Positions 11,616-22,700 of a DNA stretch of 64,000 nt are shown here, piece by piece. Made by a program: the position numbers and the translations under genes. The DNA lies in assembly GCA_905147135.1 (NCBI GenBank), contig LR990045.1, positions 15,104,173 through 15,168,172 on the forward strand, given 5' to 3'. This stretch comes from Blastobasis lacticolella (lineage: Eukaryota > Arthropoda > Insecta > Lepidoptera > Blastobasidae). A model generated the notes under the pieces. It did not search any database. It was not told the DNA's origin and saw only the letters and a program-made list of their open reading frames with translations. The stretch's first letter is position 1; each line of letters begins with the position of its first letter.

Positions 11616-12469
11616 AGCCCGATATACTAAAACTTTGTATCCGAAATATCCGACAGAAAACAAACACTGTCTGTCTGTCTAGTCTACGTACTGGATACAC
11701 TTCGCGTGCATGCCCGAAGTTGTTCCTCAAAATCGAACTAAATTTACATATCTGATATTCTTTCAAGCTTATTATCTTGTGTTTGCCATGGTTAAAGTAG
11801 TTTAATTTAATTGAACACGAAAAAAACTTCCTATAGAAAAATAGCTGGAGGTACACATGAATTAAGTATCCTCTGTTATCTATATTAACCTTGTTTCTGA
11901 GCATATGACCATTCAGTCGGGTTTCCCACATAAAAATGAATGTTAATCGATACCATATGGCTTCATGGCCTGAATATTTATTATAATATCTTGACGATAG
12001 ATACCTAAGGAAGTAACAGTTATGAAAGCAGGAAATGTGAATAGCAAATTATGAAAGCGGTAGGTAGTAAATTGTAAGCAGCTTACGTGAAGGTGCCACA
12101 TAATTTATGTGTGGGTGGACTTATAATGACCACTTGCCGACGTCATATAAATTCACATTTGCAACAGTTAAAGAGGTTTCGCGTGTTTAGTAAATGAGGC
12201 GGCTGTTTTATTTATGCCTTGCCAAGGTCACTCGCATATGTACATGATGCAGTGGTTCTCAATAGTTGCTCAAAATTACGTGTAACGGCTCACTTGCGTC
12301 CAGCTATTCACGAGTATATTAGCTTTCGAAATTCAAACGCTATTATGCCCGATTTACATTGATCAAGGACAGTGGCGAGTGGCGAGTACAAGTATGGTGG
12401 CCAGTGACGAGTTACTCTTTACACTGAAGCGAGTCCAGTACCATTTCTCTGTCGATATGGACGAGCATT

Positions 12470-12735
12470 TGGCCGTGTGGTGTCCAGCTGAGTAAAATAG
12501 CATCAACCCCTTACACTCATTGGTGTCGTACAAGGCGACTAATGTTTTCGAGGCAAAAGATCGAGAAAGAGTCTCCGTAGTCTGGAAAATGGGCAGCAGC
12601 ATTTTCCATTGTATATTTAAACACTGCGATCTCCAATCCGCCTGCTAAGAGTGGAGATTATGGCATTTACCTCCCCTTTCGTGGGAGAGGCCCTGAGTTT
12701 TGCAGTGGACTGTTGCGGGCTGTGATGATGATGGA
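12470..12735 (-). repeat. Interspersed repeat family R, inverted copy
   Basis: This is the reverse complement of family R, from 'ggccgtgtggtgtcc' to 'gtgggagaggccctgag' and 'gggctgtgatgatgatgg'. It is nearly full length compared with the copy at 38-305. Confidence 0.75.
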
Positions 12736-13789
12736 CGAGCAACGTCAACAAATACAATACTTACAATTTTGTGCAAAATTCGGCTGTTCGAGCGCACTTG
12801 TGCACTATAGGAATCAATTCAATTTGAATCTACCTACTTGCAAGGCAGCTTTAGCAAGTTAAGTTGACTCGCTACTCTCTGAACGGTTTACACCACTGTA
12901 CTTACTCACTATACTTACCCTCTTGACCTTTACATTTCTGCAAGAATACAGAATTTCCGCTATTGAGTTACAAAAGATACCTACCATCCCCAAAAGAGAT
13001 AATAAATTATTATTTATGGGTTGAAGTTAGCACAGCATTTTATTTAATTACATTTGCGAGGCGTGGGTTCAATCTTAGGAGCTGAACTAGAACCAATTCG
13101 AGACATAATTGAGCTGAAATTTGCATACATTATGTAAGTTCGGTGAGAATTCAATGTTAAAGTACCATAGAGCTAATCTGAAGAAGATGATGAAGCTGGA
13201 AGGTGGTCATTGGAATGCCTAAACTAATATAATAGGACCACGATAAGTCCGTATTGACTGACAGTAGTAAAAATTATAAAGTGTAGATATGGCAATAATC
13301 TGGGGATAATCTGTCCTTGTCAGTTCTTGTTAGTCCTTCTTGTAAACATTTACTTATTCGGTCACTATTAGCTTGAACTTTTGTTTAATTTATTCATCAT
13401 GCTGAAAATTATCCCCCGCACTTCCTTTTTAATTGTTTTGCCCATTATTTAATAATATTTTTCATAACTCACGAAAATAAACAATCCTACAGAAATCAAA
13501 TTGTTTGTTATAACTTTTATGAATGACGTTCTATGAGGAATTAAAAACTTGGCATAAGTTGCCATACAGAGATTTTTTTTAATATGCCAATCGGATTTAG
13601 CGTGGTCTTATTATACATAATAAAACTATAGAGTTTGGGGTCGTTTGGTTTGTCTTGACAAGTACTCTGACTGATCGGTAGGTGGTATCCAACTAATCCA
13701 GCGCGATAAAAGCTCGTATTAAAAATAATGTTTTACATTTGAGAGCTTATTCCCCTAATATAAATAATAATCATTTTATCCTTAATATC

Positions 13790-14105
13790 CTGGCTGTGCC
13801 TGGGCCCGGGGTCCGCCTTGACCATGATGATCCAGGATTTGGCAGTTCATGTAATTACAGTGTAACGACTGCCATTTGAACTATGTGATCCTGTTTCCAG
13901 TTCAATCTGTCCAGATTGAGTCATGGTTACACATTAAATTGCCTGAATATGTAGGTTTCATAACCATGTTTTTCCTCTTCCTAACAGAATCGGTTAGTGG
14001 TCGAGAAATGTATATAACGCAGAAAAAGTCATTTGCTAAATGCCAGCACTGTGGATCGAACTCGGCACCTCTCACTTGTGAGTCGGAAACCTTAAACACC
14101 GAGCC
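13790..14105 (-). repeat. tRNA-Thr-headed SINE, copy 2 (diverged)
   Basis: In the minus orientation the body landmarks 'ccttgaccatgatgatcc' and 'tcatggttacacatt' are followed by a degraded tRNA-like head near 14040-14100. It is more diverged than the copies at 8.5 and 31.5 kb. Confidence 0.7.
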
Positions 14106-15860
14106 CTTACCTTTACCTTTTACTCCTAATATGTCAACATATTATTACGATTTATTGACGACTATTTGGTATAAATGCCTAGTTCAAATGAATCATTACA
14201 AAATAATTTATTTATGTTTTATCTTCAAGGTTCTACTTAGGTAAGTATATGTGTATGAGCACAGAACGGTCTTGTAAAACCATTTTCAGCGAGTGAATGA
14301 CGCGACCTTAGCATGTCGAGATAGTAAGTTATTTGCATACAATTAAACGTAACCTGAGCATGTACGTATTTTCGAGAAATAATTGTTAAGCTTTCCGTTT
14401 CATTTAGGCCTTGTTAGGTAATTGAAAATATAAGAAAAAGTTTCACTTATAAGTGAAATATTATTTTGGTAGACAGAAGGTGTGATTTGATCGTTACTTG
14501 TGGCACTTGATCTCTGCCTATTTTTGGGTAATCCGTTTAGGTTTATGCGGGCTTATGATTATGTGTATCTTAGTTATTTTTCTCTGTACTTTTCTATCTT
14601 CAAAATTAATTGCCTTGCGTTGGTCTCGCAAAAAGTTGAAAATGTCTGGACCGATTTCAATTTTTTTTTTATGTTTGGGTCTATGGATGGTGTACATTTA
14701 TAACTGGACCCAGTAGGTTGAACTGCATTCGTGCAGGACAACGTCTGCCGGGACGCTAGTTTTAACTTAAAGAAAAAAAAAATCAGCCTAACGTATACAC
14801 GCATGTGAACGATCTGACGTTACATGTGTATGTATTTATTAATAGGTGCTTGTATGTTAGTCAGGGTCTTATTTGCCGCGGCTTTCACAATAACTTTATC
14901 CTATTTATCTGGTTTCCGTGTAGCAATGTGTCTGAAATATTGAAGAAACAATATTTTTTACTGTGTTTAATCCCTAAAGACACATAAATAATATAAGTTC
15001 AATGCTTTGAAATAGGACATAGCGGCCGAGTTTCAAGCCACACAAATGTTTTTAAAATATTTAACAAAATTTAACAATTCATAAATTACAGTTTTTAAAA
15101 TAGGTTAATACCCACTTGTGGTGAATACATTTTTCTAACAACAATAATATATATTGTTGTAAATACGTAAACGAATCAAGTAGTAAGTAACATCCGTGAT
15201 TCTAAATTAATATTTGTACGGCGACGTCGTTAATACAAAATACAGCTTAGCCTAGAATCTAGTCGTCTAGGCCCTAGACTACTAAGCTGTTACAGTTTAC
15301 TGAATTATTTCTGTTAGTCATTTGTACACAATATGAAGGCTTTAGTGGGGCATTGCTCCAGTAATGCGGGTGGTCGTGTGACATATGCCTGAGCATATTG
15401 AATATCTATGTTCAGGGGCTATTCACCTGTGTATTTCAACACTACATCCTTGTATGTTGGTGGGGAAAATGGGAACCACTGGGTTTCGTAAAAGCATTTG
15501 TACAAAACGCAACAACAGCGCCACCATTAATTCCATGGCAACATAGAACACCGGTAATTGAGTCTCAAACAGGCCGCAACTGACTTATATATTCATGTTG
15601 ACGTCAAGCCAACTACTAATAGAGCAACTAGATTTATATAATGGGCTGGTGCTTTAATCTAAGACTATGTTTGTCAAAGAGAATTGTTAAAGGTATAATT
15701 ACCTAATACAATCAATATTAATACCGTGCGGTATCCGCTTCTGTATATTAAAAAAAAATCTCCATGCCAGACACCCGGCAAAGTAGAACATAGCACCAGC
15801 CGAAATAAATTGGACTCTATGTCCAATTTCTTTCCACTAACCCCATAGCACAGAGAAAAA
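14105..15860. other. Intergenic, decayed repeats only
   Basis: Reading frames here look like chance. A block near 14660-14790 ('gaccgatttcaattttt' and 'caacgtctgccgggacgct') resembles a common insect transposon remnant. No host exon is supported. Confidence 0.4.
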
Positions 15861-15869
15861 ACACTACGC

Positions 15870-16190
15870 ACTAATTTGCCTAAATACATACAGACAGACA
15901 GTCGCGAAGTACTTGTGTCAAAAATCGAGAGTACTTCATCTAGAATCTCCGATTGGGGACGACTAAATCTAGTCCAATTCAACCCCACTAAGACACAAAG
16001 ATGCGTGTTCACCGCCAAGAAAACTCCATTCGTTGTAGCTCCTCAGTTCCAGGACGCACCGCTTGCCATCTCTAAGAGCATACATATCCTAGGTGTCGAT
16101 ATCTCCAGTCACGTCCAGTTTCGCAGTCACCTAGAAGAAAAGGTCAAGCTCGCATCTAAAAAGCTGGGTGTGCTTAACTTTGGTGTGGTG
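15870..16190 (+). pseudogene. Jockey-like LINE reverse transcriptase fragment
   Basis: The frame from 15876 encodes 'SDWGRLNLVQFNPTKTQRC', then 'FTAKKTPFVVAPQFQ' and 'SIHILGVDISSHVQFRSHLE'. This is the thumb-side region downstream of the reverse transcriptase active site. It closely parallels 41,600-41,915 in the larger copy at 40.6-42.4 kb. Only about 110 codons remain. Confidence 0.75.
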
Positions 16191-16492
16191 ACTTTAATTT
16201 ATACTATGTATAGATAGAGATAAGCATCGCAATACGAACTTCAACCTGCCTATGTAAATATTATGGTTAGCGTCTACAGGGCCCTCAAGTCTAACAAAAC
16301 ACTGTCACAGACAGTTGATGGAAACGAAGACATGGCTTTTAAAACTGTTTACCCGTTTTTGACAGTGAAGCCTCTGACAAGGTTAGTAGATATATAGTTC
16401 TACCTACGGCTATTACTTCAGGAATGTTTCATAAATATAATGTGTTCCAAAACTAGCTTCTAGAAGCGCCTTTGCGAACTCAATAGGAATGA

Positions 16493-16655
16493 CTCCATGG
16501 GCCCTATTTTTGAAACTGCTCACATCCATGCGCGTGCTCGCATGCGCTATCTATCTCTTTCCAGTCGTGGTAAGTTGATAGAGATAGAAAAGACAAGCTT
16601 TAGAAGGCGAGCGCTCGCGTGGACGCGAGCGGTTTCAAAAATTGGGCCCCATGTC
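16493..16655. mobile_element. MITE-like element with about 45-bp inverted ends
   Basis: 'gggccctatttttgaaac' near 16500 is mirrored by 'gtttcaaaaattgggccc' ending near 16651. GC-rich inner arms ('gcgcgtgctcgc' and 'gcgagcgctcgcgtgg') continue the pairing. There is no coding content. Confidence 0.65.
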
Positions 16656-18600
16656 CTATTGGAATCATGTACACATAACGTTCACTTATTTACACATTTA
16701 AATTTACAAATTTATCACAAAAGGCAAGCTTTGCTTCAATCAGCAAACTAGCTAAGACAAATAGGCAGGCCTTCACCAAAACATTTTTTCTTCGTCTATG
16801 GAGTTACCTGTTGGACAGTGATTACCGCTCTATAATTATTAGCAATACCAATGGTATATAAAATTATAGAAAAATAATACTTCCGAGTTGTAACAAGTAC
16901 CATCGCTCGACTAAACAAAGCCATGTATTACGAAACTTGAGGAAACGCAATCAATTTCCCTACATCAAAGCATAAGGGGCTAACGTTTACATGTAAACAG
17001 AATCATATATCGAGCTTAAGGTCATCAGATACGAGTTAAAGAGCAATTCTCACTGGTTCCCGCCCGGATGTTGGCAACAAATTGAGGTCTTGCCTCTTTA
17101 TTGCATTTGGAAACTGTACAGGGTGGTTAACCAGACCTTAAAGAACTCTAGTATAGTTTATCAGTAAGTAATATATTTAAAACAAAAGTTGAAAATAAGC
17201 TGGCTAAATAAGTATGGCTTACCTGTATTGCTGATGTTGTAGCAAAGACGCATGCAATATCTTGCCAGGGTCTTTTATATATAAAGTAAAATTCAATGAC
17301 GAAACTTTTACAGAGTAGGTATAATGTCTAGCTAAGAAGAAGAATCGCGCCTACGAATAAGGACCCAAGTTTCAAGGGCCCTTATTTATTTATTCATATA
17401 TCATTAATAGCCGTAACCTTTTATTATAAGAGCCCTTACTCCAATTCGACAGTCAATCCTGTGCTTAGGGTCAAAGGAGGAGCAAGCATTAAACTTTCTT
17501 TGTACGTTAATTGTGTGTCTCTATAGTCAACTAATTAGAGAGTGTTTAGATTTATTATTGCTGGTTTTAACCGATGGTAAACCATGGTGGCTAGGTTCGA
17601 ATCTCACTCGGAGTCCTTACCAACCAATATAATTATATTGGTCTGTACACATCTTCAAGACCAAATATCAAACAAAGATGGCTTAATCCAGTTATTAAAG
17701 TAACAATGATTTCGATCGAATATGCATCACGTTACAATGCTGTTATATAGAAGGCATAGCATTTGTACCCAAGAAAATAATTCGAATGTCCAAAAAAGCA
17801 AATTTGTCAAGTTGTAAAGGAGCAATAACAATAAAAAGCTATAATAATGGTTTATAGCGTAATGAAACCTGAACAATTAGTATAAAATGTCGTAGTTCAA
17901 ACCTTTTATTCAGTTCGAATTATGAGTTACTTAGCCGTGCATGCCTAGGAAGGAAAACATTTAATGGGTCATCAAAATTATCAAAATTCAAAGGATCATA
18001 GGTCAACGGATTCGCCTCGCCATCCAGCGGGACAACGCAGCCAACCTTCTGGGCACCTATTCCATTTATGGGAACATGGGGAAAACATTTTATCTAACAT
18101 TTTCTACTAAGTAACTTTGACAGATTGCTAAAATATTTGTATGCTAAACTTATTTTAACAATATAACAAATATAATTCGACGCTATTGAGTAGTCTTCAT
18201 CCTTAATAAGCCGCTTTGATTATTATACACTTTAAAAAGTTCGTCGGTTAAAACTGTCCTATTTTGACGCCAACGTCTACTACCTCAAATATTAACACAT
18301 TTGACAAAAATCATAATTCCGTTAGGGTGGCGCTAGGTTTTTATCAGAGACGTAAATTTTTTATTTTACAATTGGGTCATGTTAGTTTGCTTTTCCGCCA
18401 CATACCTTATTATCCATGTCGCATGTTTGTTGCATATAATGCTATATAAAACACCGAAATAGCGCCGCAATTGACAGGTCACCTCAGATATTGGAATTCC
18501 CTTAATTGTAGATATGTGTGGTTTTCCAACATCAATCAGTTAGCTCTACTGCTTTAGACTTAACAGGTACACACTGTATACGATATCTTGGCTATCATAG
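16655..18600. other. Intergenic, with minor transposon traces
   Basis: Jockey-like tail traces lie near 16790-16860. A tRNA-derived B-box trace ('ggttcgaatctcact') lies near 17594. A short LINE peptide trace ('RLAIQRDNAANLLGTY') lies at 18008-18055. No host exon was recognised. Confidence 0.4.
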
Positions 18601-18850
18601 CACAATCACTAAGCCGCTGGTCGCGTGATCGGAGAGCGATACCCGTGGGCCTGCCGACGTATATTGACTCACCCGTCCGCGCCAGCGCACCTAGAAGGCA
18701 TCGCCGTCGGCCCACTGCAGTTGAATATTGTTAGCTTAGGGAAGCGGCCTAATTTCTTTCGCCTGTAAACATCGTGAAAGTAATGAAAGGCCAGCAGACG
18801 GGGTCTAGATGCTGACGACGCTAGCGGAGTCGTCTAGTCGGTTTTGGTGA
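18600..18850 (+). promoter_or_regulatory. GC-rich block upstream of the ankyrin gene
   Basis: The block is clearly richer in G and C than its surroundings. At 18809 an ATG, preceded by an in-frame stop, opens 12 codons up to a strong donor (tttTG|gtgagt at 18846). It could hold the promoter or first exon of the large ankyrin gene. However, its phase does not fit the acceptor at 19793, so another exon would be needed. Confidence 0.25.
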
Positions 18851-19129
18851 GTTTAATCCGGTTTTTTATTTTGGGGATTTTGTTAGGTCAATTGCAAATC
18901 ACATAATTTGATTAGGAATATTCCAAACCAACTGTCTGTTAGTCTGCCTACGTCCGATTTATTTGTGTATCTACCGGCTGTGAAACTAAGTACGTAGAGA
19001 GAGGACAGTAATAGCGGACTTTTGTAACGTCTCTGCTGATGCAACGGCATGAAACCCGTACCGTGGTGTACTTATTTATCACAGCACCATTGTTGGAAGC
19101 TGTATCTCCCCGGTTCCCTAGTGCAGTTT

Positions 19130-19792
19130 TACAGTGCCGGACTCAGTACCCGGCGCCCAACTGCGCCAGTGGATACGCTTCGTGCTAGAGCTTCGGCTGG
19201 AGCGCGCCGTGTTGCCGGTGAGATCTGCAAGCTCTATATCTCCGATTCCTCAAGTGCAGTTGCCTTTTACAGTACAGGTTTCAGATCTCGGTGTCAAACT
19301 GCGTCAGTGGGCGTGCTTCGGGCTGGCGCTGCAGGGCCGTTGGCTCTGACGCTGTCTTAATTGGCAACGGTTGTACGACGGACGTCGGTTGACCAATAGG
19401 AGAGCTCAAAACTGTCGTTTCCAATTAGGACAGCGCCTCTGTCTCTTCGATTTCTCAAGTGTCGAATTAGTCCCCGGCGCCGAACTGCGGCAGAGATGCG
19501 CTCAATTTCTTACAGTACTGGACTCAGTCCCCGGGGCCCAACTGCGCCAGTGGGCGCGCTACAGGATACAGGTTGGCGCCGCGGTTGGAGCGCGCCGTAC
19601 TGGTGGAGAGATCCACGACCTCTATATCTCCAGTTCCTCAAGTGTCGCTACCTTTAACAATACTGGACTCAGTACCCTGGGCTAAACTGCGTCAGTGGAC
19701 GCACTTCGGGTTGGCGCGGCAGGGCATTCGGCTCAGTTTCTACGACTTCTCAACTGTTGAGTAGATTTTTTAAGTTTTCTTGCTTTTTACAG
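19130..19792 (+). repeat. Five decayed tandem copies of an exon start
   Basis: Pieces matching the start of the exon at 19793 ('gactcagtccccggggccca') recur near 19140, 19277, 19467, 19517 and 19662, several preceded by 'tttacag'-like acceptors. Most copies are truncated, shifted or stopped. They look like tandem duplicates of the acceptor region plus the first 60-90 bases of the exon. They are not expected to be used as exons but could be cryptic acceptors. Confidence 0.75.
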
Positions 19793-22700
19793 TGCTAGAC
19801 TCAGTCCCCGGGGCCCAACTGCGCCAGTGGGCGCGCTTCGGGCTGGCGCGGCGGCTGGAGCGCGCGGTGCTGGCGGGGCAGGGCCGGCGGCTCCTCTCGG
19901 AGGCGGAGGCTCTCCCGCTGGCGCGCAACCTGCCGGCCCTGGTAGCGAAGTGCGACGCGCTACACGCGGCAGTGGAGAAGGGGTCGCTGCTCGAGTTGCA
20001 GGTATTGATGGTAACTATTTTAGTAAGTAGCCGTGAGGTAGTTAGATTTTTGGTTCAGAGCTATGTAGATAAGGATGTCAGCTTAATCCTTGCAGTAACA
20101 AGTTGACGCATGTTGACGGATAGATAGATAGATAGATATATCCGGGCCATTTCCGCATTCGGGCGAACTCGCGCCCATTTTGCGTGGATATGGTATACTC
20201 CAAGATACCCTATTGTTCCTGCCATCCCAACTCCTCCAGGAAACGCAGCAATCCTTTCAGCTTTGCAAACGTCTCTGGAAGGGTTTGTGGTTGTCCGAGA
20301 TGCTCATGCCTGTATGTTGTCACCCCCTCGCATGTCCGCAGGATATGTGCTGCTGTCTCCTCCTCCCTCAGGCAGGCTCTGCACAATGGGCTGTCGGTGA
20401 GACCTATGGTGAAGAGGTGTTTATTAAATGGACCGTGTCCCGTTAAAGCTCCGGTTACCAGACGGAGTTGTTTTTTGGTTAGTTTTAAAAGCCTTTCTGA
20501 AAGGGGGGGGTTAATTTTCGGTAGAGCCTCCTTGGCTTGTCTGCATCCCTCTAGTGATGACCAGAGTTGGTTATGTTTTACCTTGATTCTATCCATCAGG
20601 TGTTTACGGGTCCATGCAAATGGCATAGGTATAATTGGTTCTGGGCCAGTGGGCTTCGTGCTTGAGCCTCTTCTGGCCAACTCGTCAGCTGCGTCGTTCC
20701 CTCTCGATCCACTGTGTCCTTTAATCCATTGTAGGGTTATGGGATTTGTTTTACATACCTCATTTAAGCAATTGCGGCAGTCGAGTAGAAGCCCCGAGGT
20801 TGTGTTGTTGTTTTCAAGGGCCATAAGTACTGCCCTGCTGTCTGATAAGATCCTAATAGGCTGTTGTTCTACCTTCTTGTCCCGTACCGCGTGTGTGGCT
20901 AGGATGATTCCCATGCACTCCGCTTGAAAGATCGTGTTGTACTTACCCAGTGGGGCAGCTATTTTGATGTTTAGGTCTTCGGAGAAAACTCCGCAACCTG
21001 TACCTGAGTCTGTTTTGGACCCGTCAGTAAAGATCCTTACTTCTCGTATGTTTTGGCCCTCCCGCGGGTCCTCGTACAGTTGGATCTTGTACTTCTTGAC
21101 CGTTTCTACCTGCTTTGATATTCGGTCGCTAATGGCCTCCATCATTGGTTCCATTTTTGTTTCATCGTAGTAAAGTACCGTATGCGGGAGCGGCACTTTG
21201 TCCAATAGATTTGAGTGTTTTAAGCGTACCATAGCTATTGTTGCCTCTTGTTGTACGTGAAGGTGTAGTGGTGTTAGGTTGAGCATAGCTTCCAGGGCCG
21301 CAGTTGGGGTTGTCCTCATGCAGCCGCTAACTGCCATGCAGGCTAACCTTTGCAGTTTTTGTAATTTTGCTATTGTGGTGGATTGCTTGGTTTTAGTCCA
21401 CCATACTACCGCTCCGTAGCAGAACATAGGCCTAATCACTGTTTTGTATAGCCACATTATGACTTTGGGGGATAATCCCCAGGACTTCCCTATCATCCTC
21501 CTGCATTGCCAGAAGGATATTGTAGCTTTGTTGTACCTTGATTCAATGTGGTTGTTCCAGTTTAATTTGTTATCAAGTATTACTCCTAGATATTTTACCT
21601 CCGTTGATAGAGTAAGTTGTGTTTTAAAGAGACTGGGTAGTCTATAGTTACCTAAAGTCCGTTTATTCGTAAACATTACCATCTCTGTCTTCGTTGGATT
21701 AACTGAGAGTCCATACTCATTACACCACAGTTCCACCATTTTCAGAGCCCTCTGTGTAACTCCAGTGACGGTGTCCGCGTTGTTTCCAGTAATGAGTATG
21801 GCCAGATCATCAGCATAACCTACTGTAAAAAAATAATTAGAGTTTAGTTTAGATATTAGTGTATTAGCCACCAAATTCCATAGAAGAGGTGACAGGACTC
21901 CACCTTGTGGGCAACCTCTTACCACTGATACCTGTTTGTTAGGATTACTATCTAGTTGAATGACTCTTTTGCTAAGCATGTTCTCTATCCATCCCGAGAT
22001 AGTTTCCGAGACATTGTGTTTGTTTAATGCGTTTTTAATGCTTGTGAAATTAGTTTTGTCAAAGGCCCCCTCTATATCTATAAAAGTACCTAGACATATT
22101 GCTTTATTTTGAATTGCATTTTCGATTTTCCCCACTACTGCATGCAGTGCCGATTCTGTAGATTTACCCTTTGTATATGCATGTTGATTCTTGTGCAGGG
22201 GATGTTTTATGAGTGCCTTATCTCTAATTAGCACTTAGCACAGACGTTCAAGGGTCTTGAGGAGGAAGGAGGTAAGACTGATTGGTCTGAACGATTTCGT
22301 ATCGGTGTAATCGCTTTTTCCTGGCTTTGGTATAAAGGTGACTCTTACCTTCCGCCATTTAGACGGTATATATCTGTGAGCCAAACATGCTCTTAATATA
22401 TCCGTCAGCAGGTGTATCATGCGTTCGCCTGCCCATTTTAAAAGTCCAGGGAAGATTTCGTCTGGCCCCGCTGCTTTAAATGTTTGGAAACTGTTAATGG
22501 CCCAGTTTACTGACTCACTGGTAACTACTTCACTTGCAATTTTCCAGTCCTCTGTGGTGGGTGTGTATGCCTCCTCGGTGATATCCGAGTTGTTTGTATT
22601 GTGGATTTTACAACCGGGGAAGTGTGTTTGAAGCAGGGTTTCCTCCGACTCCTCAGCAGTGCTTGTCATTGTACTGTCTGGTTTGCGCAGTACACCTTGT

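Noticed and set aside
14498..14987. Small hydrophobic ORFs
   Set aside because: They overlap each other in different frames, lie in AT-rich decayed repeat sequence and lack splice or start support.
18809..18846. First exon (12 codons plus donor) for the ankyrin fusion gene
   Set aside because: Its phase leaves two bases, while the exon at 19793 needs one, so a direct splice would destroy the ankyrin frame. It is kept only as a hint in the promoter entry.
19049..19360. Separate 103-aa protein
   Set aside because: The frame is built from shifted copies of the downstream exon's start and has no initiation or splice support.
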